A stretch of 9,999 bases of DNA. It comes from CAYNWK01 sp964400875. GTDB taxonomy: Bacteria > Chloroflexota > Anaerolineae > Anaerolineales > UBA4823. A program made the position numbers and the translations under genes. Positions 1 through 7,691 of this stretch are shown here, one piece after another; positions within the stretch are counted from its first letter, which is position 1; every line of letters starts with the position of its first letter. A model generated the notes under the pieces. It saw nothing but the letters and a program-made list of their open reading frames with translations. It made no database searches and was not told where the DNA came from. The stretch lies in assembly GCA_964400875.1 (NCBI GenBank), contig CAYNWK010000155.1, forward strand, positions 1-9,999, given 5' to 3'.

Positions 1-1424
1 CCGGCCTGGAGGTGCTGCGCATCATCAACGAACCGACCGCCTCCTCGCTGGCCTATGGGCTGGATAAGCGCGCTGATGAGGTCATCGCCGTGTTCGACCT
101 GGGCGGTGGAACTTTCGATATCTCCATCCTGGACGTGGGCGAAGGTGTCTTCCAGGTGCGCTCCACCAGCGGCGACACTTTCCTGGGCGGCGACGATTTC
201 GACCAGCGCATTATCGACTACATCGCCGATGAATTCGAGAAGGAATACGGCATCAACCTGCGCAAGGACCGCCAGGCTTTGCAGCGCCTCAAAGAGGCCG
301 CCGAAAAAGCCAAGATCGAGTTGTCCAGCACCTTGCAGGCGGAGATCAACCTGCCCTACATCACCGCAGATGCCAGTGGACCGAAACACCTGGTGATGAA
401 CCTGTCTCGATCCAAGCTGGAGCAGATCACCGCCGACCTGGTCGAGCGTTCCCTGGGCCCTGTCCGACAGGCGTTGAAGGATGCCGACCTTAAACCGGAG
501 AACATCGACGAAGTGGTCCTGGTTGGCGGGATGACGCGTATGCCCGCAGTGCAAGAGGCCGTGCGCAAGCTGTTCGACAAAGACCCTCACAAGGGCGTCA
601 ACCCGGACGAGGTCGTCGCCATTGGCGCGGCCATCCAGGCGGGCGTGTTGGGCGGAGAAGTCAAAGATATCCTGCTGCTCGATGTCACCCCCCTGACCCT
701 GTCGGTGGAGACCCTGGGCAGCGTCGCCACCCCGATGATCGAGCGCAACACCACCATTCCCACCCGCAAAAGCCAGGTTTACTCCACCGCCAGCGACAGT
801 CAATCTCAGGTGGAGATTCACGTGCTCCAGGGCGAACGGCCCATGGCGAGCGACAACAAATCACTGGGCAAATTCATCCTGGACGGCATCCCACCGGCGC
901 CGCGCGGCGTACCCCAGATCGAGGTGACTTTCGACATCGACGCCAACGGCATCCTCAAAGTCACCGCGCAAGACAAGGCTACCGGGCGCAGCCAGAACAT
1001 CACCATCACCGCATCATCCGGCTTGAGCGACACGGAAGTCGAGAAAATGCGCCGGGAGGCGGAAGAACATGCGGAAGAGGACCTACGGCGTAAAGAACTG
1101 ATCGAAGCGCGCAACACTGCCGACAGCACCGTATACTCCGCAGAGAAAACGCTGCGCGACCTGGGCGATAAAGTACCCGGGGATTTGAAAAGCAAGGTCG
1201 AAGATGAGATCAGGGCCGTCCGCCAGGTTATGGACGGCGAAGACAGCGAGGCCATCCGCAAGGCTACTGAATCCCTGGGCGAGGCGCTCCAGCAAATCGG
1301 CGCGGCTGCCTACCAGCAAGAGGGTCCACCGACCGAGGGCGGTGAGACGGAGGGCGGCGAAGGCGAGCAAGAATCCGGCGATGATGGTGAAGACGTCGTC
1401 GAAGGAGAATTCCGCAACGCGTAA
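1..1424 (+). CDS. dnaK: Molecular chaperone DnaK (Hsp70), 5'-truncated by the window edge
   Basis: DnaK is the cytoplasmic ATP-driven Hsp70 chaperone that binds exposed hydrophobic peptides and works with DnaJ and GrpE. The frame is open from base 3 (reading GLEVLRIINEPTASSLAYGL), so the GTG at 12 is internal and not a start. By comparison with E. coli DnaK, about the first 160 residues lie outside the window. Visible Hsp70 hallmarks are the phosphate-2 motif DLGGGTFDISIL, the GGDDFD segment, the adenosine motif VLVGGMTRMP and the hydrophobic interdomain linker DILLLDVTPLTL. The beta-sandwich substrate domain follows (VLQGER, GIPPAPRGVPQIEVTFDIDANGIL), then the helical lid. The tail is Gly/Glu-rich and ends DVVEGEFRNA, close to the usual DVVDAEF ending. 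The stop is TAA at 1422-1424. dnaJ follows 39 bases downstream, so the two are probably co-transcribed. grpE is not between them and would have to lie upstream or elsewhere. Identity is certain. Confidence 0.98.
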   Translation, partial: GLEVLRIINEPTASSLAYGLDKRADEVIAVFDLGGGTFDISILDVGEGVFQVRSTSGDTFLGGDDFDQRIIDYIADEFEKEYGINLRKDRQALQRLKEAAEKAKIELSSTLQAEINLPYITADASGPKHLVMNLSRSKLEQITADLVERSLGPVRQALKDADLKPENIDEVVLVGGMTRMPAVQEAVRKLFDKDPHKGVNPDEVVAIGAAIQAGVLGGEVKDILLLDVTPLTLSVETLGSVATPMIERNTTIPTRKSQVYSTASDSQSQVEIHVLQGERPMASDNKSLGKFILDGIPPAPRGVPQIEVTFDIDANGILKVTAQDKATGRSQNITITASSGLSDTEVEKMRREAEEHAEEDLRRKELIEARNTADSTVYSAEKTLRDLGDKVPGDLKSKVEDEIRAVRQVMDGEDSEAIRKATESLGEALQQIGAAAYQQEGPPTEGGETEGGEGEQESGDDGEDVVEGEFRNA

Positions 1425-1463
1425 TGCGAAAGGCGGATCGAATCCCTGGTGAATTGAACTGGT

Positions 1464-2582
1464 ATGACTGACCGCGACTATTACGAAATCCTGGGCGTCG
1501 CCAAAAACGCTGACTCCGACGATCTCAAAAAATCCTTCCGCCGCCTGGCGCGCCAGTACCATCCGGACGTCAACGACTCGCCGGATGCGGAAGAACGCTT
1601 TAAAGAGATCAACGAAGCGTACGCCGTGCTGTCCGACCCGGATAAACGCGCCGCGTACGATCGTTTCGGTCACGCCGGCGTGCGCGGAGCCGGAGGCGCG
1701 CAGGATTTCACCGTGGATTTCACCGATTTTGCCGACATCTTTGGGGAGTTCTTCGGCTTCGGCAGGACCTCACGCCGGACGCGCAACGTGCCGCGCCGGG
1801 GCGCCGACTTGCAGTACCGCCTGGAATTGACCTTTGAAGAAGCCGTCTTCGGGGTAGAGAAAGAGATCGAGGTCACCCGGGACGAGGTGTGCGGCACGTG
1901 CAACGGAAGCGGCGCCGAGCCGGGCACCTCACCGGTGCGCTGCGCAACCTGCGAAGGCCGCGGCGAGGTCCGCCAGGTGCGCCAGACAATCCTGGGGTCT
2001 ATGGTGCAAGTGGCGACCTGTCCAACCTGCAACGGACAGGGTGAGACCATCGAGTCCCCCTGCCATACCTGCAACGGACGTGGGCTCGAACGGCGCACCC
2101 GCACGAAGGTAGTCAGCGTCCCGGCCGGCGTGGACAACGGCAACCAGATCCGCTTAGCCGGCGAAGGCCAACCCGGCATCAACGGCGGCCCTCACGGCAA
2201 CCTATACCTGACCATTCACGTTAAACCTCATCAGTACTTCCGCCGTAAAGATCGCGACATCCTGCTGGACCTGGACGTGAACGTCGCTCAGGCGGCGCTG
2301 GGCGCAGACGTCGAAGTGCCCACCGTGGACGGCCTGGAAAAACTGGTCATCCCTGCGGCAACGCAGCCGGGCAAAGTGCTGCGCTTGCGCAACAAAGGCG
2401 TGCCCCACCTGCGCGGCAGCGGGCGCGGCGACCAGCTGGTGGTCGTCAACGTGGTGGTGCCCAAACGATTGACCTCCGAGCAGCGCGAGCTGTTCGAACA
2501 GCTCGCCGAGAGCCTGGGCAGCGAAGTCCGCCCGCAGGAACGCAGCTTCCTGGACTGGATCAAGGACGCTTTAGGCAGCTGA
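1464..2582 (+). CDS. dnaJ: Chaperone protein DnaJ (type I Hsp40)
   Basis: DnaJ is the co-chaperone that delivers clients to DnaK and stimulates its ATPase. The 372-residue protein has the full type I layout. The J domain is at about 3-70, with the essential HPD at 33-35. A short Gly/Phe/Asp-rich linker runs about 69-113. Four zinc-binding CxxCxGxG repeats start at residues 143, 160, 186 and 200. The two beta-sandwich client-binding domains and the C-terminal dimerisation tail complete it. All eight zinc cysteines are present. The ATG at 1464 gives the standard MTDRDYYEILGV opening. Only a weak ribosome site is visible, GGTGA at 1448-1452, about 11 bases upstream. It lies 39 bases after dnaK and before a strong hairpin terminator, which suggests a dnaK-dnaJ transcript ending near 2647. 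No heat-shock operator is visible in the window; any such site would be upstream of dnaK. Confidence 0.98.
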   Translation: MTDRDYYEILGVAKNADSDDLKKSFRRLARQYHPDVNDSPDAEERFKEINEAYAVLSDPDKRAAYDRFGHAGVRGAGGAQDFTVDFTDFADIFGEFFGFGRTSRRTRNVPRRGADLQYRLELTFEEAVFGVEKEIEVTRDEVCGTCNGSGAEPGTSPVRCATCEGRGEVRQVRQTILGSMVQVATCPTCNGQGETIESPCHTCNGRGLERRTRTKVVSVPAGVDNGNQIRLAGEGQPGINGGPHGNLYLTIHVKPHQYFRRKDRDILLDLDVNVAQAALGADVEVPTVDGLEKLVIPAATQPGKVLRLRNKGVPHLRGSGRGDQLVVVNVVVPKRLTSEQRELFEQLAESLGSEVRPQERSFLDWIKDALGS

Positions 2583-2600
2583 GCGAGGCAGCTATAGCAA

Positions 2601-2647
2601 TGTGGGTGTTGGGGCGGTAAAACCCGCCCCAACACCCATAACTTTTT
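2601..2647 (+). terminator. Strong intrinsic terminator-like hairpin between dnaJ and prmA
   Basis: A perfect 15-bp stem pairs 2603-2617 (TGGGTGTTGGGGCGG) with 2624-2638 around the 6-base loop TAAAAC. A G-T and a T-A pair at the base (2601-2602 with 2639-2640) extend it to 17 pairs. Five T residues (2643-2647) follow three bases later, as in a rho-independent terminator for dnaK-dnaJ. The oddity is position: the T-run ends six bases before the prmA ATG, leaving no room for a separate prmA promoter or ribosome site after it. Confidence 0.85.
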
Positions 2648-2653
2648 AACCCC

Positions 2654-3595
2654 ATGCAAACGAAAAGCTGGTTAGAGATATCCCTGGTGGTGAACGGCGA
2701 GCTGGCCGAGGCGGTCGCCGAGGCGCTCTCCCGCTACCTGCCTGCCGGGGTGGCGATCGAGTCTACCGTCATCGAGGCGACCGCGGAAAACGAGGGTCGT
2801 CCCAGCGGGCCGCTGCGCGTGTACGGCTACCTGCCGGTGACCGACCAGCTCGAAGAGACCCGCCAGAAGATCGCCGAGGCTTTGTGGTACCTGGGACGCA
2901 TCCAACCCTTACCGGAAGCGCAGTACCGCTATATTCAAGATAAAGACTGGACTGCAGCCTGGAAGAAGCATTACCGGCCGATAAGCCTGGGACAGCGGCT
3001 GTTAATTCTACCTTCCTGGCTGGAGAACCCCGCCCCGGAACGCATCGCCATCCGGCTCGACCCCGGCATGGCTTTCGGCACCGGCACCCACCCCAGCACC
3101 CAGCTTTGCCTGGAGATCATTGAAGCTTACTACCTCAGCGAGAGCGAGCCGCCGGGAGACAACCAGGCAGCCGCCATGATCGACCTCGGCTGCGGCACGG
3201 GCATCTTAGCCATCGCCGCCCTGAAATTAGGTGGGGAGCTCGCTTTGGGGGTAGACGTGGACCCACAGGCGATCGAGAGCGCGCAAGCAAACGCCGCGGC
3301 GAATGAGGTCGCCGACAGGCTGATTTTAGGCGCCGGATCGCTGGAGGAGATTCGCAACGGTGATTACCCCTTTCGACAGGCGCCGCTGGTGGTTGCCAAC
3401 ATCCTGGCGCCGGTGATCGTGCGCCTGCTGAATCAGGGGCTGGGCGAGCTGCTCACTCCCGGAGGCAGGCTGGTGCTCGCCGGCATCCTGGAGGAACAGG
3501 CCGATGAAGTGGCGCGGGCGCTCGAAAACAACGGCTTGCAGCCGGTCGAGTCCCGGCAGATCGAGGATTGGGTCGCCCTGGTCGCCTCACACTGA
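2654..3595 (+). CDS. prmA: Ribosomal protein L11 methyltransferase
   Basis: PrmA is a cytoplasmic S-adenosylmethionine-dependent enzyme that trimethylates ribosomal protein L11. The 313-residue protein has a small N-terminal L11-recognition domain (WLEISLVVNGELAEAVAEAL, roughly 1-75), a linker, and a class I methyltransferase domain. Family hallmarks are the segment RLDPGMAFGTGTHPSTQLCLEII at about 134-156, the SAM-binding loop DLGCGTGIL at about 177-185, the acidic VDVDP strand end, and VVANILAPVI near 247-256. The length is typical of the family. The ATG at 2654 gives the normal start near MQTKSWLEIS, but no Shine-Dalgarno sequence precedes it and the dnaJ terminator hairpin ends just upstream. 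Translation may therefore depend on read-through or on a leader that begins within or before the hairpin. The gene ends 16 bases from the stop of the convergent LOG gene. Linkage of prmA to dnaK-dnaJ is common in bacteria. Confidence 0.96.
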   Translation: MQTKSWLEISLVVNGELAEAVAEALSRYLPAGVAIESTVIEATAENEGRPSGPLRVYGYLPVTDQLEETRQKIAEALWYLGRIQPLPEAQYRYIQDKDWTAAWKKHYRPISLGQRLLILPSWLENPAPERIAIRLDPGMAFGTGTHPSTQLCLEIIEAYYLSESEPPGDNQAAAMIDLGCGTGILAIAALKLGGELALGVDVDPQAIESAQANAAANEVADRLILGAGSLEEIRNGDYPFRQAPLVVANILAPVIVRLLNQGLGELLTPGGRLVLAGILEEQADEVARALENNGLQPVESRQIEDWVALVASH

Positions 3596-3611
3596 GCGCG
3601 ACCCGCTGAGC

Positions 3612-4202
3612 TCAATCCCGTTCCACCCACTTCTCCAGGCCCTCCGGCGGGGTGTGGTTCTCGAGAGCGGCCAACAAGGCCTCCGGCTGCTCGGCGGCGC
3701 TGAACAAGCCGGTGTGCTCGGCGTAGATGAATCCCTCGGCGCGCACGTGCTCGATCATCTCCAATAACGGATCGTAATAACCAAGCGCGTTTAATAAACC
3801 GATGGGCTTGCGGTGCAGGCCGATCTGCGCCCATGTGAGCACCTCGAAGAACTCTTCCAGGGTGCCGTAGCCGCCGGGCAGCGCGATGAAGGCGTCGGAC
3901 AGCTCAACCATGCGCGCCTTGCGCTGGTGGATGGTTTCAACCACCTCCATGCGGGTCAGTCCGCCATGCGCCAGCTGGGGCGTGTTGAAATACCCCGGGA
4001 TCACGCCGGTCACCCGCCCCCCAGATTCCAGAGCGCCGTCCGCCACTGCGCCCATCAGGCCAGTCTTGCCGCCGCCGAAGACCAGCTCCAGGCCGCGTGC
4101 GGCGATCGCCGCGCCCATCCGGCGCGCTGCGCTGAGATACTCCGGGCGCAGCCGATCCGCCGAACCGCAGTACACGCAGATGGATATCATCATGAGGGGC
4201 AT
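3612..4202 (-). CDS. LOG family protein (TIGR00730-type Rossmann-fold nucleotide phosphoribohydrolase)
   Basis: Members of this family hydrolyse nucleoside 5'-monophosphates; the plant and actinobacterial LOG proteins release free cytokinin bases from riboside monophosphates. The 196-residue cytoplasmic protein starts with the Rossmann strand ISICVYCGSAD (6-16) and has the nucleotide-binding loop VFGGGKTGLMG (41-51). It has the family pocket residues HQRKARM (92-98) and the diagnostic PGGYGTLEE (109-117) with its catalytic arginine/glutamate context. The true substrate in this bacterium cannot be told from sequence; general nucleotide salvage is as likely as cytokinin production. The start is uncertain. 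ATG at 4202 gives MPLMMISIC, while two in-frame ATGs, three and four codons on, would give the more usual M-I-S-I-C beginning; none has a clear ribosome site. It is transcribed away from the ABC operon and runs toward prmA with no obvious terminator between them. Confidence 0.93.
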   Translation of the reverse strand: MPLMMISICVYCGSADRLRPEYLSAARRMGAAIAARGLELVFGGGKTGLMGAVADGALESGGRVTGVIPGYFNTPQLAHGGLTRMEVVETIHQRKARMVELSDAFIALPGGYGTLEEFFEVLTWAQIGLHRKPIGLLNALGYYDPLLEMIEHVRAEGFIYAEHTGLFSAAEQPEALLAALENHTPPEGLEKWVERD

Positions 4203-4222
4203 TCGGGCAACTTACGGGAGAT

Positions 4223-4237
4223 TATTAACGGTTAATA
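4223..4237. promoter_or_regulatory. Palindrome in the divergent promoter, candidate operator
   Basis: TATTAAC (4223-4229) and GTTAATA (4231-4237) form perfect 7-bp inverted arms around one G. The site lies just inside the expected 5' end of the LOG transcript and overlaps the best plus-strand -35 candidate. It could therefore be bound by a dimeric regulator acting on both directions. No cognate regulator is identified. It does not resemble the palindrome in front of the padR gene. Confidence 0.35.
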
Positions 4238-4283
4238 TGAGTGATTGCGGTATTATAGCACCACGCGATCCGGCGTCTTTACC

Positions 4284-4292
4284 AAGGAAGGG
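4284..4292 (+). promoter_or_regulatory. Shine-Dalgarno site fixing the ABC ATPase start
   Basis: AAGGAAGGG lies four bases before the ATG at 4296. It favours that ATG over the longer TTG-initiated reading from 4245. The residues encoded by 4245-4295 also do not resemble the start of an ABC domain. Confidence 0.75.
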
Positions 4293-4295
4293 CAA

Positions 4296-5216
4296 ATGCC
4301 TACCGTCGAAGTCAACCATATTTTCAAATCATTTGGAGAGGTCAAAGCTGTGGATGACGTCTCCTTTTCCGTCGAGCGCGGCGAGATCTTCGGGCTGCTA
4401 GGCCCTAACGGCGCAGGCAAGACGACCACCATACGCTTGATGCTGGATATCTTCAAACCAGAGAGCGGCCAGGTGTCCATCTTGGGCGGCCCGATGGACG
4501 AGGCGAAGAAAAATCGCATCGGCTATATGCCCGAAGAACGCGGCCTTTACCAGGACATCAACCTGGAACGCGTGCTGGTCTATCTCGGGTCATTGAAAGG
4601 CCTGTCGCCGGACCGGGCACGGGAGCGCGCCGCCGAATACCTGGAACGGTTTGACCTGACCGCGTATCAGCACAAGCCGGTCAAAGAATTGAGCAAAGGC
4701 ATGCAACAGAAAGCCCAGATCATCGCCACCCTGCTGCACAGTCCAGAGCTGGTGATCATCGACGAGCCCTTCAGCGGGCTCGACCCGGTGAACACCAACA
4801 TGGTCAAGGCGCTCTTGCGGGAGCTGCACGCCGAGGGCGTGACCATCATCATGTCTACCCACCAGATGCACCAGGTGGAGGAACTCTGTGAACGAATTTT
4901 GCTGATTCATCGTGGACGGGCGATGCTCTACGGCGACCTGGACGACATCCGCCGCCAGTTTACCGGCAGCGCAGTGCTGGTGCGCCCGGCCCAAGAAATT
5001 GGCGCGGGTGAATGGCAGCGCCTACTGCCTGACCTGGTGAACGTAGAAGCGATCAACAGCGTCTCCAAATTGACTTTCGCGGACGACACCAGCCCGCAGG
5101 AAGTCCTGGCGAAATTGGTCCAGCAAGATGTAATCCTGGAGCGCTTTGAAATCGCGACTCCAACGCTGGACGAGATTTTCATTCGCGTGGTGCAGAGCGA
5201 AGGAGAGACGGAATGA
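4296..5216 (+). CDS. ABC exporter ATP-binding protein (NatA/YhaQ-like)
   Basis: This is the nucleotide-binding subunit that powers the two membrane proteins encoded next. It is 306 residues from the ATG at 4296, which has a good ribosome site. The ABC core has Walker A GPNGAGKTT at 36-44, signature LSKGMQQKAQ at 132-141, Walker B LVIIDEP at 152-158, D-loop SGLD at 160-163 and the switch histidine in MSTH at 189. At the Q-loop position the sequence reads GYMPEERGLY (76-85), with Glu in place of the usual Gln; as I recall, this form is normal for the NatA/YhaQ branch. The last 80 residues or so form the regulatory C-terminal extension common in DrrA/NatA-type ATPases (DUF4162-like), including TPTLDEIFIRVV. 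The NatA-type relatives act in Na+ or drug export, but the substrate here is unknown. Its stop overlaps the next start by four bases (ATGA), so translation is coupled. Confidence 0.95.
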   Translation: MPTVEVNHIFKSFGEVKAVDDVSFSVERGEIFGLLGPNGAGKTTTIRLMLDIFKPESGQVSILGGPMDEAKKNRIGYMPEERGLYQDINLERVLVYLGSLKGLSPDRARERAAEYLERFDLTAYQHKPVKELSKGMQQKAQIIATLLHSPELVIIDEPFSGLDPVNTNMVKALLRELHAEGVTIIMSTHQMHQVEELCERILLIHRGRAMLYGDLDDIRRQFTGSAVLVRPAQEIGAGEWQRLLPDLVNVEAINSVSKLTFADDTSPQEVLAKLVQQDVILERFEIATPTLDEIFIRVVQSEGETE

Positions 5217-6412
5217 CCAAGTTCTGGCGCGTGGTCAGGTACGAATACACCCGCCACGTACTGCGCAGGCGCTTCGTCTTCAGCCTTTTGAGTGTGCCCG
5301 CAATTCTAGCGGCGATGGCGCTCCTAGTTTTTTTCCTGATCCGCTCGGATACAAACCCCGCACCGGTCGGATACGTCGATCATTCCGGTTTATTGAGCGA
5401 CCCGCTGCCGCCTCCGGAACCGGACGCACCGGACCGTCCTATCGAATTACTGCCCTTTGAGAGCGAAGCGCAGGCGCAGACAGCCCTGGAGGCTAAGCGC
5501 ATCCAGGCCTACTACATTCTCCCGGAGGATTACCCGGAAACCGGACAAGCCCGCCTGGTCTCTAACGAAAACCCTAGCGGTTCGGCCCTGGATCAATTTC
5601 GTGACTTCGTGCGGGTAAATCTACTGCGAGGCGAGCCGGAGCCGATCGCAGAGCGATTGGCCGCCGGCACCGAGGTAGTGGTGGAAACCCCAGACCACCG
5701 CCAACGGATGGGCGAGGACGATTGGGTCAACATTTTCGTCCCGATTTTAGCCGGCCTTGCTTTTATGATCGCCATCTTCACGAGCTCCGGCTATTTAATG
5801 CAGGCAGTTGTCGAGGAGAAGGAAAACCGCACCATCGAAATCCTGCTCACCTCGGTTTCCTCCGGCCAATTGATGTCCGGCAAGATCATCGGCATTATCG
5901 GTGTCGGTCTCACCCAGTTGTTAATCTGGATCGGGTTCGCCTTGCTTATCGTTCAAGTCGGCCGCAACTACATCGAATTGCTCGCCGCCCTGACCATTTC
6001 ACCATCCTTTATCCTGCTGCTGGTCGTCACCCTGCTCCCGGTGTTCGTGATGATCTCGGCCTTGATGGCGGCCATCGGCGCAACGGTGACGGACACGCGC
6101 GAGGGCCAGCAGATCACCGGCCTATTTACTTTACCTGTCGTGGTGCCTTTCTGGCTGGCCTCCCAATTGATGACCAGCCCGAACAGCCCCCTGGCCATCG
6201 CGTTGAGCTTCTTTCCGCTGACCGCGCCGGTCACACTGACTTTCCGCGCCGGCTTCGGCAGCATCCCTCCCTGGCAGCTGGCGCTCAACGTGCTCGTCCT
6301 GGTTTTCTCCGCCGCAGTGTCTTTGTGGATCGCCGGGCGCGCCTTCCACCTGGGGATGCTGCGCTACGGACAGCGGCTGAAGTGGCGCGAACTGTTCGGC
6401 CGGGCCAGATGA
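5213..6412 (+). CDS. ABC exporter permease, NatB-like (first of two)
   Basis: This is an inner-membrane subunit of the ABC-2 (NatB) type, 399 residues. One N-terminal membrane helix (about 22-43) is followed by an external domain of about 125 residues (44-170). Five more helices lie near 172-196, 225-247, 265-292, 302-321 and 354-378. The cytoplasmic coupling segment VVEEKENRTIEILLTSVSSGQL (about 199-220) is the family hallmark that contacts the ATPase. The external domain contains GYVDHSGLL and AYYILPEDYPETGQ, which have direct counterparts in the next gene. The start overlaps the ATPase stop (ATGA) and has a strong AGGAG (5201-5205) seven bases upstream. With the downstream paralogue it probably forms a heterodimeric channel. 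The substrate is unknown; Na+ or amphipathic drugs or antibiotics are possibilities from family members only. Confidence 0.9.
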   Translation: MTKFWRVVRYEYTRHVLRRRFVFSLLSVPAILAAMALLVFFLIRSDTNPAPVGYVDHSGLLSDPLPPPEPDAPDRPIELLPFESEAQAQTALEAKRIQAYYILPEDYPETGQARLVSNENPSGSALDQFRDFVRVNLLRGEPEPIAERLAAGTEVVVETPDHRQRMGEDDWVNIFVPILAGLAFMIAIFTSSGYLMQAVVEEKENRTIEILLTSVSSGQLMSGKIIGIIGVGLTQLLIWIGFALLIVQVGRNYIELLAALTISPSFILLLVVTLLPVFVMISALMAAIGATVTDTREGQQITGLFTLPVVVPFWLASQLMTSPNSPLAIALSFFPLTAPVTLTFRAGFGSIPPWQLALNVLVLVFSAAVSLWIAGRAFHLGMLRYGQRLKWRELFGRAR

Positions 6413-6425
6413 GGAAGGAACAACA

Positions 6426-7661
6426 ATGGGCAAAACATTCTCCGTCTTAAAACAGGAAGTCTACGTCACGGTGACGCGGCGATCTTTCCTGTTCCTCGCC
6501 TTCGGCCTGCCTTTGCTCTCCGGGCTGATCCTGTTAGGCGTGTCCGCTCTAAACCGCAACGCTCCGGGGGCCGTCAGCTCAATCGTCAGCGAGCAAGGCA
6601 GCGCCGCCACCCAAGTCGATGGCTACGTGGACACGGCCGGTTTAATCCAGACGATCCCCGCTTCCATACCGTCCGGGAGCCTCAAGGCCTATACGGACGA
6701 AGCAGCTGCGCAGGCAGCGCTCGCGCAGAACGAAATCGACGGCTACTACGTGATCCCGCCGGATTACCTGTCAAACGGAGAATTGACCTACGTGCGCGAG
6801 GAGTTCAACCCACTGACCGCTTTCGGGCAGGCTGGGCAGATGGAATGGGTGCTGCAAGTCAACCTGTTAGGCGGCGACGAGCAGCTGGCCGGGATGGTGG
6901 AGAACCCGTTAAGCCTCCAGGTCGAGGTGCTGAATCCCGAGCAGCAGCGCGACGAGGACAACCCACTGACATTTTTCGTGCCTTACGCCGTTACCATGCT
7001 CTTTTATATGGTCATCCTGATGTCGGCCAGCTTTTTGCTCAGCAGCGTCACCAAGGAAAAGGAGAACCGCGTGCTCGAGATCTTGATGTCCTCGATCACA
7101 CCCAGGCAAATGCTGGTGGGCAAGATCATCGGTTTGGGCATCGCCGGCCTGATCCAGACCGGGATCTGGATGGGCACAGCGTTCCTCCTGCTGCGCCTGG
7201 GCGGGCGCACCCTGCAAGTCCCGGCGGAATTTCAACTGCCGGCATCCCTGCTGTTCTGGGGTTTGATCTTCTTCCTGCTGGGCTACGCGCTCTACGCCAG
7301 CCTGATGGCAGCTGTAGGCGCGCTGGTGCCTAATCTACGCGAGGCTTCCCAGGCCACCTTCGTCGTCATCCTGCCGATGCTGGTGCCCTTATTCTTCGTC
7401 AGCCTCCTGATCGACCATCCCAACGGCCTCCTTGCCGTCGGGTTGAGTTTCTTTCCCCTGACCGCTCCGGTGACGATGATGACGCGCATGGCTGCCACCA
7501 CCGTCCCGCTCTGGCAACCGCTCCTGGCGATAGTCCTGGTCGCATTGACGGTGGTCGTGGTCGTCCGCGCCGTCGCCGGGATGTTCCGCGCTCAAATCCT
7601 ACTCTCCGGGCAACCGTTCAACCTCAAACTGCTGTTCAACGCCTTACTGGGCAGGGTGTAA
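6426..7661 (+). CDS. ABC exporter permease, NatB-like (second of two, paralogue of the first)
   Basis: This is an inner-membrane permease of 411 residues with the same plan as the preceding protein. It has one helix (about 20-42), an external domain (43-180), then five helices near 183-207, 234-258, 275-302, 311-331 and 367-388. The coupling segment TKEKENRVLEILMSSITPRQMLVGKIIG (about 208-236) aligns with the first permease. So do the ectodomain pieces DGYVDTAGLI and DGYYVIPPDYLSNGEL, and the conserved SFFPLTAPVTM near the fifth helix. The pair clearly arose by duplication. The gap to the previous gene is 13 bases. A good ribosome site, GGAAGGA (6413-6419), precedes the ATG by six bases. The gene ends the ABC operon, 30 bases before a strong terminator. 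Confidence 0.9.
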   Translation: MGKTFSVLKQEVYVTVTRRSFLFLAFGLPLLSGLILLGVSALNRNAPGAVSSIVSEQGSAATQVDGYVDTAGLIQTIPASIPSGSLKAYTDEAAAQAALAQNEIDGYYVIPPDYLSNGELTYVREEFNPLTAFGQAGQMEWVLQVNLLGGDEQLAGMVENPLSLQVEVLNPEQQRDEDNPLTFFVPYAVTMLFYMVILMSASFLLSSVTKEKENRVLEILMSSITPRQMLVGKIIGLGIAGLIQTGIWMGTAFLLLRLGGRTLQVPAEFQLPASLLFWGLIFFLLGYALYASLMAAVGALVPNLREASQATFVVILPMLVPLFFVSLLIDHPNGLLAVGLSFFPLTAPVTMMTRMAATTVPLWQPLLAIVLVALTVVVVVRAVAGMFRAQILLSGQPFNLKLLFNALLGRV

Positions 7662-7691
7662 GCCTCTGCCGATGATACCCCCGTTCACCAG

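Larger units (their letters stand above)
4203..4295. promoter_or_regulatory. Divergent promoter region between the LOG gene and the ABC operon
   Basis: This 93-base AT-rich stretch must carry promoters for both directions. On the minus strand a perfect TATAAT reads at 4257-4252, with only weak -35 matches upstream. On the plus strand TTAATA (4232-4237), 16 bases, TATAGC (4254-4259) is a plausible four-of-six match at each box. The two -10 elements overlap, so the two transcripts could compete. The exact starts are inferred, not seen. Confidence 0.4.

Noticed and set aside
12..14. GTG at 12 as a true start of dnaK
   Set aside because: The frame is open upstream and encodes conserved DnaK residues; the gene is simply cut by the window edge.
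1083..1673. A 196-codon open frame on the minus strand across the dnaK-dnaJ junction
   Set aside because: It overlaps two certain genes and has no recognisable motif or ribosome site. It is a shadow of the GC-rich plus-strand coding.
3596..3611. A terminator between the convergent prmA and LOG genes
   Set aside because: The 16-base gap has no stem of useful length and no T-run in either direction.
4245..4295. A 17-residue N-terminal extension of the ABC ATPase from TTG 4245
   Set aside because: The ATG at 4296 has a strong Shine-Dalgarno and gives the normal family start. The extension runs through the promoter candidates.
5722..6450. A 242-codon plus-strand frame inside the first permease
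   Set aside because: It encodes an Arg/His/Pro-rich sequence typical of an out-of-frame reading of GC-rich DNA, while the permease frame has coherent helices and family motifs.
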